64,000 nt of DNA from Tupaia tana (lineage: Eukaryota; Chordata; Mammalia; Scandentia; Tupaiidae). The position numbers were made by a program, and so were the translations under genes. The notes below the pieces were generated by a model. It searched no databases. It was given only the letters and a program-made list of their open reading frames with translations, and was not told the DNA's origin. Of this stretch, positions 33,456-44,596 are shown piece after piece. The stretch is from assembly GCA_026018925.1 (NCBI GenBank), contig JAKSZU010000002.1:53958337-54022336 (forward strand), read 5' to 3'. Positions within the stretch are counted from its first letter, which is position 1, and each line of letters starts with the position of its first letter.

Positions 33456-33682
33456 TACACCTTGTCCTTTCTGCTTCATTGCGCTCCACATCACCTGTCT
33501 CCATCTGACATAATTTATCTCAATTTATTTTACTTTATACTATCCGGCTTTTTTCATTAGAGTGTAATAATATGAGAACAGGGATTTTCACCTATATGTT
33601 TTCTGCTTTATTCCCAGTACCTTGAACAATGGCTGGCATGTAATGAGTGCCAAATTAACGTTCGTGGAATGAATAAATAAGG
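33456..33682 (+). mobile_element. L2 3' end
   Basis: The order ctccacatcacctgtctcca, gagaacagggattttcacct, cccagtaccttgaacaatgg, then gaatgaataaataa is LINE-2 3' sequence with its terminal repeats. The preceding SINE is probably inserted in the same L2. Confidence 0.65.
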
Positions 33683-33977
33683 AGAAAAAAGGAAAATGTT
33701 ACGTACTTATATCCTGAAGAGTTACAACACCTCACACTGGTCACTCTTGTGTTTTCAGCTATCTATTCACATGTGTATAAACTCTACCTCTGCGAGGTTA
33801 TTGGTTCCAAGAAAAGAAAGAGTCTTGTATATCTGTGTTTTCCCAAAGTGTCTACATGATCCAAAACACGTAACAGAAGTTGCAAATATGTGCATGTGCA
33901 AACTAATTGAATGTTTGTGGAAATCGAGACTCAGATGCTGAAGAGAACAGGCAAGTCCTTCACAATATCCCCATCAA

Positions 33978-34144
33978 GGGGGCCGGCAGGTGGTGTGGTG
34001 GTTAAGGGTGCTGGACTTCCACATGGCCAAATGCCGTTCTAGTCCTGGAACTGGTGGCTTGCTTTCTCACTTATTCTCTTTCTTTTTCTCACTCTTTCCC
34101 TCACTGGTCAAATTAAAATAAATAAATAAATAAAATTTTTAAAA
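33978..34144 (+). mobile_element. tRNA-derived SINE, class S
   Basis: The head is gggggccggcaggtggtgtg and the CT part is followed by a (AAAT)n tail. The flanks atccccatcaa (33967-33977) and atccctatcaa (34145-34155) differ at one base. Confidence 0.93.
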
Positions 34145-34274
34145 ATCCCTATCAAAATACCCCATCAAAGAGTTTCCCAAATAGACTTATATTTTGTGTT
34201 GGGACAAAATAAAATTCTCAGTACCTATGAATATAGTCCTACTCTTGCTGTTTCTCTTAAAATTTAATGAAGTT

Positions 34275-34524
34275 GGGACCAGCAGTTAGCGTAATGGCTA
34301 TGTCGCTGGACTCCCACATAGTCGACTGCAGTTCGAGTCCCGGACCCGGTGGCTTAAACTCACGCCGGGCACGTGTGCGTGCATGCCCAAGATCCCCAAG
34401 GAGAATGGAGGAGAAGGGATTGCGGCGTGGCCATCCCCCCTGGGGGGTGATTTCCTGCTTTCTGTCTCTCTGTCTCTCTCTGTCTGTCTGGCGAGCGCAC
34501 GTGCCCTATAGCAAAAGCCTCTCC

Positions 34525-34551
<27 letters not shown>
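34275..34551 (+). mobile_element. Class L SINE
   Basis: The copy is complete and little diverged: head gggaccagcagttagcgtaa, B box ggttcgagtccc, poly(A) of about 27. The flanks aatttaatgaagtt (34261-34274 and 34552-34565) are a perfect 14-bp target-site duplication. Confidence 0.98.
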
Positions 34552-34556
<5 letters not shown>

Positions 34557-34721
34557 AATGAAGTTATCCAAGTGAGTTTAATTACAAACAACCTCTCCTA
34601 ATCCCTGTATGGCTGAAGTGCAGAGCAAGCACAAATCAAGGGACACCAAGTTCTACTTTGCAAGGGGCTCAGCCTTGGTTACTGCTCACAGAGGTAAATA
34701 ACCCCTTTGAGCTTCTTAAAA

Positions 34722-34892
34722 AATATATTTATTTCATTTCGTTTATTATTATTATTACTATTTTAATTTAACAGAGAGAGACAGAGAGAGAGAGAGGGAA
34801 AGTGAGAAAGCAGGTCACCGGACCCAGAACTCCAACTGCCGTAGACCATGTAGAGTCCAGGGCCTTCACCACCACACCACTTGCTGCCACCC
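34722..34892 (-). mobile_element. tRNA-derived SINE, class S, antisense
   Basis: The AT-rich tail is at left (34722-34770), then a purine tract, then the head whose minus-strand start is ggtggcagcaagtggtgtgg. Confidence 0.9.
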
Positions 34893-35121
34893 CCCCCCCA
34901 ACCTTTAAGCGAAGCAGGTTAGATGTCTTTGTCAAGGAGCTTTTGGCAGCAGTCCAGATTTCCCTTCATTTCAGGAGTCCTCAGTGGTGTAATTGGGAAG
35001 CATTTGTTTGCCCACCGATGAATGGATCCAACACAAAGAAGAGAAAGAGACTCAGTCATGATGGATCTGGGATCTGGAAGAGACGTGTTCCATCTGCCAA
35101 AGCATTTTCCCCACATGGCTG

Positions 35122-35123
<2 letters not shown>

Positions 35124-35161
<38 letters not shown>
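35124..35161. repeat. Orphan poly(T) tract, about 38 T
   Basis: An uninterrupted T run between cacatggctggg and ccttttaagcactcacccaa. No SINE body adjoins it on either side. Confidence 0.95.
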
Positions 35162-35934
35162 CCTTTTAAGCACTCACCCAACAAATGGCACAGCAAGTCA
35201 ATTGTGCCAATAAAATGACAATCTTCTTCAAGGCCACAGGCTAAGAATATAAATTATCTGGTAGATATTGGCTCAAGGATAAATATATCATTTTTCTTCT
35301 CTTAATCAACCCCACAATCTCCTTCTCTCTCTCCTTCTCTTTCTTTCTCTCTTTATTAATGTATATACTTGCACATTAATAAAAATAGGATTTTCCAAAG
35401 TTTCCCAGTTGGCTAAGAAGCAGAGCATAAAGTTGGGTGAGGAAAAAATGACTAATCCCTCTAGGTTTGGTATTTACTGCCAAAGAACAGATTTTCAGGA
35501 AGAAAAATTATATTTCCCAAACTATAAGCAAAGTCAAATGAATCAAGCCCCCAGTGTCTGCCTCACAATCTCTGTGCATTTGTGGTCAACTGTTAAGACA
35601 GTGGCGAGTGGTTGTGTGAGCTCCAGAATGCCTTGCTTCCTCTCAGGAGATGTAATTTCTGATGGCTATTGATAGTTTCCCTTTGTGCGTGACTGACAGA
35701 GTCCATATGGTCAAAAGAACTTGACCCAAGTCTTGTACTACCAGCAACAGTGTGATGTTTTCATTGGAAAGCATGTTCTGCTTAGGGCAGTCTGGGTGGA
35801 ACTGAAAGATTAGTGGGCTGTGGTTCAAATCACCACACTTACATGGTATTTTAGAAACAACTCAGTCTTCTCTAAGGATGGCTTGACTCAGTGGTGATGG
35901 AACAGTCTGAGCTTTAGGAAGTCCAGTCTGAGCA
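35162..35934. other. Unassigned non-coding sequence
   Basis: No repeat or gene named apart from a short CT-rich stretch (35318-35354). Confidence 0.35.
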
Positions 35935-36065
35935 AAGACACTGAGATACAAATGACTTCCTCAAGGCCTCAGTTTCCTTACCTGCTAAGTCAGATGTCAA
36001 TATCTGTAAATAGAATTGTGGAAAGCATTCGTGTTTTTGAAATGCTAAATGCTGTTTCCTTCAGC

Positions 36066-36270
36066 CCCAGCAACAACTGTAATCCGTGAAGCTCTGAGGA
36101 CTTTGAAGAATGTTGGTATGATAATCGTACCAAAGAACCTCTGCCTCTGGAAACCATATGTTGCTGCACATTCATGGGGCTTCACGCTGATTCCAAATCC
36201 AGAAAGACTACCATGGAACTCGCAAAGACATTTAAAACATTTCCCACATCTCCATTAATTATGTTTGAGG
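36066..36270 (+). other. Exon-like segment with splice-site look-alikes
   Basis: The segment follows the acceptor-like ctgtttccttcag and precedes the donor-like GAG|gtgaga at 36268-36276. It is not a repeat I know. The only open frame stops at 36256-36258 and shows no protein family, so if it is an exon it is more likely non-coding or a 3' part. Confidence 0.2.
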
Positions 36271-36399
36271 TGAGAAATGTGAGTTCATGTGTGAATAAAT
36301 GCAGGCTTTGTGAAAGTTGTCATGGAGTTTTGCATGCAGTGGCCCTCAGCAACTCCATTTCTCTGAGTAGCCTATTCTGCGTGTGTATTTTTATATGAT

Positions 36400-36766
36400 G
36401 GGTCTTCAAAAATTAATAGGAAATGCATATTATGATGAAACTACATGCATTTCATTTTTTTTTACATCAAAATGAACTGCACTTTAATTTCCCTTTCCAT
36501 AAACTTTTATTTTTTTAAAGAGAGTTTTGCTGTAGGGCACGTATGCTTGCTGGAGAAACAGAGAGAGAAAATGAGAAGTCATCCCCCAAGGGGGAATGGC
36601 CATGCTGCAATCCATTCTCCTCTTGGGATTTTGGGCACACATATACGTGCACTGGCATAAATTTCAAGCTGCTGGTTCTGGAACTTGAACCGTGGTCGAC
36701 CATGTGAGAGTTCAGTGCTTTAACCACTATACCACCTGCTGGCCCCTCTATAAACTTTTTGACATT

Positions 36767-36770
<4 letters not shown>
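36400..36770. mobile_element. Palindromic mariner-like MITE, split by a SINE
   Basis: The left end gggtcttcaaaaattaatag and the right end aaactttttgacattcccc are imperfect inverted repeats. The inner wording gaaatgcatattatgatgaa and acatcaaaatgaactgcac recurs, diverged, at 53106-53234. The SINE at 36509-36749 interrupts it. Confidence 0.6.
36509..36749 (-). mobile_element. tRNA-derived SINE, antisense (class P/L intermediate)
   Basis: It starts tttaaagagagttttgctgt and the minus-strand head at right reads ggggccagcaggtggtatag. The 10-bp repeat ataaactttt (36499-36508 and 36750-36759) is a perfect target-site duplication. Confidence 0.93.

Positions 36771-36773
<3 letters not shown>

Positions 36774-36811
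<38 letters not shown>
36774..36811. repeat. (GT)n microsatellite
   Basis: About 18 uninterrupted GT units directly after the MITE. Confidence 0.97.
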
Positions 36812-36813
<2 letters not shown>

Positions 36814-38394
36814 AGGAGGGAGAATGTAATATTTAATTGTGAAGATATTACACTTCTAATTATACTTTCAGGAGCTTGTTCCTGGGAGTACCACAGCACA
36901 ATGCAGTTTGGTTATCCAAAGAATAAAACTATTAATAGGGCCATCCTCTGGCTTCTCCTCCAAACCACTGTCTGTGTTCACGGAAAAGAATCTCAGTTGA
37001 TGCACAAGTGTCACTATCTTTCCACAGGATATTCATTGTTTTGAAAATAGGAGGAAACCTCAGCAGCTCTGAAGTATATAATTATGCTTTCTTATTACCC
37101 AACAAGAATGTTCTCCAGAGTGTTGTGTGATACACTTGTGAGTGATTTGGCAGAGGAAGGGGTAACTGAGGAGGACAGTGGGAGGCCAGGGAGCAGAGTG
37201 GCTTGCCTTTTTCCATTTATTTCTCTCTGTTTAACAGCTCCCTCAGATTTGTGGCTTTCATAAAATAAACAGCCTAGGTAGATTTTTGATTGTGGGTTCT
37301 CAGGCCCCCACCCCCACCCTGAGTTACCAGGGTAATAAGCGATTTCAGAGTTTTAGGGTAGATTCCACTACCACTGAATCATGTATAGACTCAAGGCCAG
37401 ATGATGACATCAGAAACATATGTGTTAGTCCGAAGGCAGGACTTGGCCTAGGAAATGAGAACAAGCTCTCCAGTGGGAGAATTAGGAACCCAGAGTCCTA
37501 GAAAGGGACCCAAAAGGAGAGCTCCTTTATTTTCCACCTCCAGGTGAAAAGTCACCTAAAAAGTCCTCCTTTCATGTTTGATTGTGGTGTTCTTAAATAC
37601 TTACAAGAAAGCTCTTTTAGAAAACTGGGATTTAAGTGCTTCACAAACAAGGCAAAGTTTGCATGCGAAGGATAAACCCTGCATGCTGTAACTCATAATT
37701 AACCATGATTCTACAGACCTGGAATTTCCTAACCAAGCTTTATTTTCATTACAGCGGTATCTGTCAGATATTTCTTCATTCATCATGTTTGCCCACCCAA
37801 ATAAAGAAAGGTGTATTCCCAGCTATGTGTTGATATAGGCACATGACAACATCAGGGGATGGTAATTCTCCCAAGTACTTTTTGTCAAGCCGTTGGACAA
37901 ATTTCAAATCACTTTATAAGTTGACATCATATTTGAGTTTTATGCAGACCCTGCGGTTTCCATAGTAACAAAACCACTTAGTATAAGAAACATGTGGAAG
38001 ATTATAAGAAAAAAGAAGAGGAAATCTAAATAGAACAAAAGCAGGAGCTAATGTCAAAATTTGGGAGTGATACTAGAATTTTTTTTATTAGTGTTATATT
38101 TATCTCAAAAGGCTAGCACAACCTTCTTGATGCTAGTAGGGGTACGCTGTGCCAGTTTCTCCCTTTCAGGATCCAAAGTCATCTTGCTTCCAGTTATGGT
38201 CTTACAGATGCCTGCACTCATCGTGCGTGTGAACATGCACATGTGTGTTATCTGTGTAATTCATGTGGACTTCAAGATCTGTAGACTTCTTTTCAAAAAA
38301 GGGTCAAACTCCAAATTCCTTACATTTCATTATTAATAATCTTGGGTTCTTATATTGTACTTTTCCAAAAAGGAATTTTAAAAATTTTAATTGT
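36812..38394. other. Unassigned non-coding sequence
   Basis: No repeat or gene named. Open frames of up to about 105 codons have no recognisable domain, and the longest overlaps the next SINE. Confidence 0.35.
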
Positions 38395-38667
38395 CGGGAA
38401 CCAGCAGTTAGCGTAATGGCTATGTCGCTGGACTCCCACGTAGTCGACCGCCGTTCGCGTCTCGGACCTGGTGGCTTACAACTCACGCCGGGTGCGTGTG
38501 CGTGCGTGCCTAAGATCCCGAGAGGAGAATGGAGGAGAAGGGATTGTGGCGTGACCATCCCCCCTGGCCCCCTGGGGTGATTTCTCGCTTTCTGTCTCTA
38601 TGTCTCTCTCTGTCTGTCTGGCGAGCGCACGCGCCCTATAGCAAAAAAAAAAAAAAAAAAGAAAAAG

Positions 38668-38699
<32 letters not shown>

Positions 38700-38719
38700 A
38701 AAAAACCTCTCCGAAAAAG
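38395..38719 (+). mobile_element. Class L SINE with expanded A tract
   Basis: The head is cgggaaccagcagttagcgt and it is rich in CpG. Between ccctatagc and the terminal acctctccg there is an A-rich expansion (about 38644-38704). Flanks of the type aattttaaaaattttaattg and its longer counterpart at 38720-38746 look like an expanded target-site duplication. Confidence 0.95.
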
Positions 38720-38749
38720 AATTTAAAAAAAATTTTTTTTTAATTGTTT

Positions 38750-40555
38750 TGGAAAAAAAGTAAATATTGGGCATAGCAATCAAAATAATTCTGTAGAACC
38801 TTTTGGAAATGAGCCAGATGAGAACATCAGTTGGCATTCACTGGTCCAAGTATTACACAGAAGCTGTATGACTTTCTGAAATGGCAGAAGTGTCCGGGTG
38901 TGGCTGTATGGACTGACAGAAAACAGAAAACGTTCAGCAGCTTTTTCACTGTGTCTCAGATATCTCCAATCATTTGTAAGGAAGAACTGCCTCAAGATCA
39001 CAGAAGAGCTCCCATGCAGACAGTAGCACTGGCATATCCAGGCTGGGGGACAAAGGCAGAGGGCAGCCCCTGTGTGGGAGACTGTGATAATGAGGAGCTG
39101 GCTTTTATATGAGCCCAGTGAGACTAGCTTCTGGGAGAAAGAAGCACAAAGTGCAAGCATTCCTGATGGCTGATGACTTTTGCTGCCAAGTAATCCAAAC
39201 TTTGATGTCCAGGGTCATTGTGAGCCTGGTCCCGCCAGGGCTAGGAGGAGGCGATGCATGAAAGAGAATCTTGCTGTGATCTTTCCTCTTTAAAACAGCA
39301 TTTCCTCCACCACCTTGGCAGAGGCTCCTTGGCCAGCTAGAAGCACCTGTGGGCAAGCTGCCGCTGCCTGGTACCCTCGCTTACTCTCAGCTCCTGGTAG
39401 AGATATGTGCCCACGGCCTGATCCTCCTGACAGAACTGCTCCACGTCTTTGTACGTATTTTCTACATATGCTTAACAATGAGCTCACACTACCAATGGCA
39501 AACCTCTGCATCCTGAGCATGGAGGTGGTAGGGCTGCTGGAGGCTTTGGAGATTTGGGGGATTCAGGGTCTTCTGCTCCAAAAGCAAGACCGACTGATCT
39601 AGAAGAAGTTTTTCACACATCTCTTCTTTCTCCCTCCCTTTCTGTTTTTGGGATCTCCCATTTACGATAATCCATTTCATGAAATGCGTTCTTAATCCCA
39701 TTTCTCCTACCATTCTGATGAGATGAAATAAGTAGGCATAAATACAGAACCAGGCTAGCACTTTGGCCTCAGAGAGATGAGGAGGATAGAATTAGCTGGG
39801 GGATTTGAAGGCAGCATCTAAATGTGGGATGCATCATTAAGCAAGCAGCAAGTCCCCTGGGCGTCATGTCTCCCTTTGGTTATGTTAGAAACTGGAACCA
39901 AAGTGAAGGAGTGAGAGCATTAGTTCCAGGGCCAGAGAAAATGTCCAAACATCTCAAAGACTGGCATCCGCAGAGAATGCTGACACCCTCCCTCGGTTCT
40001 CACTAAATGACTTGACTATCTTTAAGGCCTTTCTAAGGAGATGGCTCTTCTTGAGAGGGTGGGCCTCCATGGCCAATAGAGAAGGATTAGTTATGATATG
40101 CAGCCTTCGAGGTAGGTGTGCCCAAGAATAAATCAAAGGCATTAACACAGACCTCTGGAAAAAAGTTCTGGTAATTAAAATCTCTGGCATCTTTCTCTTT
40201 GAGAATTTTTGTGCCGTGACAAAATAATAGCACTAATAAATGTAATCTGTCTGAGTTTGTGGCTGAAAATGCACAATGCCTTTAATAATCCTCCTCCGTC
40301 CCTTCCATCAGGGGAAACCTACTCTGCCTCTGCATTCAAATCTATCCCTGAGCCTTGCCCAAAACACAGATCTCTCTATCTTTCTTTTTCTTGTATCTTC
40401 AATGACTTTTTCTCTAGTTTTTTTTTTTCATTTATATGCAGATATGTGCAAATTTCTCTGAACTTTAAAAAGCAAAACACACAAATAAATAAAATGTTGC
40501 CATAGGCCATTTCCACTGCTTACAGTCCTGCTCTTACATTATCATTCAGCTAAAA
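38750..40555. other. Unassigned non-coding sequence
   Basis: No gene or repeat assigned. Open frames of 80-126 codons overlap on both strands near 38780-39760 without domain signatures. Confidence 0.35.
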
Positions 40556-40559
40556 TTCT

Positions 40560-41335
40560 GCTGAGGTGAGAGTCGTCTCCCAAAGGCAAGATTCTGAGTC
40601 CTGTTTTCTGCCCTCCTACTGTATGCTTTTCAGCAGCTGAGGCTTTTTGAACACCCACTCCTTCTGATAAGCCCTCTTGCTCTGGATTCTATATCCTTAC
40701 TCCTCTTGAATATCCCCTCGACCTCCGTTTCCTACCATTTCTTTGCAATTTTCTTCACAGTTTCTCTTTTTCTTCCCACCCTTAGAAGTCAGTGTTTTCC
40801 AGTTCCTTTTCTATCCTTGGTACCCTTCTCTCTCACTGTGTATATTTTCCCATAGAAATATTATTCCAAAAGAAATTGGCATTTTTGTAAGTAAAATGTG
40901 ATCAGACATTGGCAGTTTTATATGGTTCAACCTAAAAAATTCCCATTTCCAGTTTAATCTTTCTCTTAAGCTTAGATTAATATTTCCAATGGCCAAATGG
41001 ATTTTCCTAATTAGATGGCAGTCAGTCATCTCAAAACGAATACATCCCAGATGAAACCCTTTGTCTCTGACCTCCTTTACGTCAATTATTCTTGGTCTTA
41101 GTTCATGGCGTCACTCCCCTCCTATGTCCCAGGTTAGAAAAATCAATCTTTCTTGAACTTTTCTTCTCTTTCACTTCCCTAGCCAATCATTCACAAGCTG
41201 AATTATGGGGATTCCATGACGCAAATATCCCTACTATATTGTCTTAGATCAGGCAGTCACCACTACTCACCCAGGGCACTGCAGTGGCTTCATCTGTGGA
41301 ATCCCTGTTTTTGCTTGCACTCTATTCCAGTTCAT
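40560..41335 (+). mobile_element. L2 ORF2 (reverse transcriptase 3' part) remnant
   Basis: The part around 41070-41330 (ctcctttacgtcaattattc, ccaatcattcacaagctgaa, ccagggcactgcagtggctt) resembles the end of LINE-2 ORF2 in sense orientation. The left part is uncertain. No coding capacity remains. Confidence 0.45.
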
Positions 41336-41349
41336 CTTTTACCCTGTTC

Positions 41350-41985
41350 TGTGGTTTGAATCTTTGTATGCCCCCAGAATTCATATTTTGAAAACCTCAT
41401 CATGGGGCCAGCAGAAGGTGTAATGGTTATGTTGCTGGACTCCCATATAGTCGACCATGGTTCGAGTCCCAGACCCGGTAGCTTAAAACTCATGCCAGGT
41501 GCATGTGCGTCATGCCCAAGATTCCAAAAGGAGAATGGAGGAGAAGGAACTGTGGTGTGGCCATCCCCCTTGGAGGGTAATTTCTCACTTTCTGTCTCTG
41601 TCTCTCTGGGGAGCACATGTGCTCTATAACAAAAATCTCTTTAAAAACAAAAAAAGAAGAAAAGAAAATCTAATCACTAATGCAATGGTATTAAGAGTTA
41701 GGGACTTTGGGGTGTGATTAAACTAAGAGGGTGGAACAAGATTAGTACCCTTATGAACTAGGCCTAAGAGTTGTCTTCTCTTTTTACATCCTGTGAGAAC
41801 ACAGCTAACAGTCACCTATTATGAACCAGGAAGAATCCTCATCAGACACAGAATTTGCCAACACTTTCATCTTAGACTTCCCAGTCTCCAGAGCTATGAG
41901 AAATACAATGCCATTGTTTATAGACTATCCAGTTTATGGATTTGTTATAGCAATCCAAACAGACTAAGACACACTGCTTCCAGAA
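41350..41985 (+). mobile_element. MaLR LTR, split by a SINE
   Basis: The left piece (ctgtggtttgaatctttgta, cccccagaattcatattttg) and right piece (gcaatggtattaagagttag, gtgagaacacagctaacagt, cttcccagtctccagagcta) follow one MaLR-type LTR in sense orientation. It ends with caaacagactaagac. Confidence 0.75.
41404..41660 (+). mobile_element. Class L SINE within a MaLR LTR
   Basis: The head is ggggccagcagaaggtgtaa, B box ggttcgagtccc, and the tail aaaaacaaaaaaagaagaaa. The flanks aaaacctcatca and aaaatctaatca match imperfectly and probably are the target-site duplication. Confidence 0.93.
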
Positions 41986-42008
41986 ATATCTTTCTAAAAA
42001 GCAAAGCT

Positions 42009-42270
42009 GGGTTGGCCCTGTAGCCTAGTGGTTAAGGGAACTGGATCCCATATAACTGACTGCTGTTCCAATCTCAGTCCTGGCAGCTTGATAAATATTC
42101 CAGGTGTGTGTACATGCATGGCCCAAATCCCAACAGGAGAGAGAAATAGAGGAGGAGGGATGGTGTCATGATACCCCATTGGGAGGTGAGTTCTCTCTTT
42201 CTGTTTCTCTCTGGCAAACATACATGCCCTCTGTCAATTAAAAATAAACAAACAAATAAATATAAATGCA
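42009..42270 (+). mobile_element. tRNA-derived SINE, class P
   Basis: The head is gggttggccctgtagcctag, the end gcaaacatacatgccctctg and the tail aaaaataaacaaacaaataa. Confidence 0.9.
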
Positions 42271-42284
42271 AACATGACCATGGA

Positions 42285-42728
42285 ACTCTAAGTCTCATCT
42301 CAATCCAGTCTCAACCTACAGTTATAGCTTGGCTCATGTCATTCTGGTCCTCAAAGTCCTTACTGCATTCTGACATAAAGTCTTGTTTTCTGAAACATCA
42401 GACTTTTTCACAACCTTGTGTTCTCTTCTGTCTGAAACAGTCTCCACATTCTCTAAGAAACCTCTATTTAACCTATAAGAGCCAACTGAAAAGCCACGTC
42501 TTATATCAAGGCTTCCCCAAGTTTGTGAGCTTAGCTGGTCCTTCTCTGACTTCCATATGCTTTGTCATATTTCTGTTCCAGCACTTTCCGAGTCATCTGG
42601 TCGTTTAAATTATCCATTTACCTATTAGCCTTCCCTAATGCCTTCTAAATTCAATTTTTGTCTCTTTTATGACCTACGGTAGGTGTTTGAAAATGTTTAC
42701 TAAATAATTGAGTGAAGTGAATAAAAGA
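42285..42728 (+). mobile_element. L2 3' region
   Basis: The wording gccaactgaaaagccacgtc, cacgtcttatatcaaggctt, tatttctgttccagcacttt, then ggtaggtgtttgaaaatgtt and aattgagtgaagtgaata follows LINE-2 3' sequence in sense orientation. Confidence 0.6.
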
Positions 42729-43450
42729 GACTTGGATAAAGCCTAAAAATCTAGACTAAGATGAGTTATATTTTCTAGGTCTAGGTTCATGCTTTTGCAT
42801 GTAAACTCATATTGCTGTCTTAAAAATATATCCATGCTGCTTTCCTCGATTATAAAATGAGAACATGAACCAAACTCATGATATTCGACTGATAAAACAC
42901 TAAATACAAGGTCTATTTCCAAAGAAAAGTGATGCCTGAAAATGTCTACATTGTCTTCAAATGATATACTTCACTTTCAGGGGAATTGTACCAATATATT
43001 AAATGTACAATGCAACACAGTATTATTCTGCATTCAGAGTTGATCTATGTCTTCTTTAGTTGAGGTGATTTGAGAGAGACTCTCTCTGGGATTTCAGTCA
43101 TATACCAATGAAAGCAGGAAAAAAATTGTAGCTTCCATGTACAATCTTTGACAAATAAGCAAGACAATTTCCTAAACCAAGTCTAATCTTGATGACTAGA
43201 AAGGATGGGAGCCCAAAGTTATTCGATCACTGGTCCTTAAGGTATCAGTTCTTACCAACACTCAGTAAAAGTCTAGAGTAGAACAGAGACAGAAAGATGA
43301 AACCAAGTCTCTAACTCAGATTCAGTATAAAAATTGAGCACATGGTCATTTTCTCTTAGTAAGTGGAGTTGAATATTGGGGCCAGTGCAAGCATAGTAGA
43401 TATGCCCCTGTTACTTAGCCCAGCCTAACATGCTGGCTCTCATGCCCTGA
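42729..43450. other. AT-rich unassigned sequence
   Basis: No gene or named repeat. A segment starting ggggccagtgcaagcatagt (43379) could be a decayed SINE head but has no supporting body. Confidence 0.35.
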
Positions 43451-43454
43451 TTCA

Positions 43455-43958
43455 TGCTTGAGGCAGCACCAAATTATTTGTATTTTTCTGCATGCAGTCT
43501 TTGCCTTTGTTTGTGTTTTTCCCTTTTCCTAGAATGCTGCCTCAGCTTCCCGTCTATTAGGATGAATGGATCTCGTTTTAGGACCAATTCAAACCCATCT
43601 CTGATCCATTCCTGTTCCTTTCCAGTGAGGGTTAGAAGCAAATCTTCAGTGCCATGTACAATTGTGCAGGTCTTGTGCAGGTCTTTCCTTGCACAATGTC
43701 ACCTTGCTGAGGAAATGAAGTCCTGAGTTCCAGCCCAAGTTCTATTGTCTAGCCTGTGCCTTGGGGTTTGACTTGATTTCTTATTCAAGCAAAGGACACA
43801 CTCACAATGTCCCATGTACATGCCTGTCACTGCCATGACCACAATGTGCAATGGATATGTGTTCATCTATTTCCTTCGCTAGGTCCCTGGAGGGCCAGTA
43901 CCTAGTACAGTGCTTGGCACTGAGAAGATGCTTGTCGAAACAAGTGTTGGATTCTAAT
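43455..43958 (+). mobile_element. L2 3' region
   Basis: The wording tttttcccttttcctagaat, accaattcaaacccatctct, then ggccagtacctagtacagtg and cttggcactgagaagatgct fits LINE-2 in sense orientation. Confidence 0.55.
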
Positions 43959-43961
43959 AAT

Positions 43962-44098
43962 TATCTTAGATGTTGTTCTAGGAATTTTAGATGCCTCAAG
44001 TCATTTATGTCTCACAATCCTCTGGGAAGGAAGTATGATTCTAGCAATGTACAGAAGAGTGAGCTGAAGGATCACGTGATGAAGGAAGTTGCGTAAGT
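43962..44098 (-). mobile_element. MIR fragment, antisense
   Basis: The order attatcttagatgttgttct, tcatttatgtctcacaatcc, tctgggaaggaagtatgatt, then acagaagagtgagctgaagg fits antisense MIR. Confidence 0.55.
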
Positions 44099-44512
44099 GT
44101 GGCAGCCAGGAGGTGTGGGGCCAGGGTTTGCTCCAGGCTGTTGGACTCTGTAGCCCATTCTCTCAGCTACTGTACCTCATTGTTCCTAGATATATGAAAA
44201 CTTTTCAGGCCTCAACTTCCTCATGTTTCTACTCCTCAGGGAAAAAACATGTCTTCAGTTGCAATATACGGGAACCTCACTCCAAATTGAGACACTTTTT
44301 CAGATATCAGTGTGTCTCCTTCATACAGGGTCATCTTCCATGACTTGAGAGCTGGTTTCCAGGGAGCTGGTTCTTTTTTATAGAAAATGTTACAGAGATT
44401 CCATATACAGAGGATGAGTTGGAGATCTGGGCCTTCCTGGCAGAGAACATGGGTTTGATTTGTTAAAGGAGGAAAGGCATAAACGATATAAGAAAGAAGG
44501 AAGGGGAAGAAA

Positions 44513-44596
44513 CTAATAGCAAGCAGGATGATAAGAAGAAAAGGATGAAGACTCCTAATAGCAAGCAGGATGATAAGAAGAAATGGATGAAGACTC
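44513..44596. repeat. 42-bp tandem duplication
   Basis: Two adjacent units start with ctaatagcaagcaggatgat and end with ggatgaagactc (44513-44554 and 44555-44596). They differ at one base (aaaagg against aaatgg). Confidence 0.95.

Noticed and set aside
43379..43450. Another SINE head (ggggccagtgcaagcatagt)
   Set aside because: Nothing after it matches the SINE body, so I left it unassigned.
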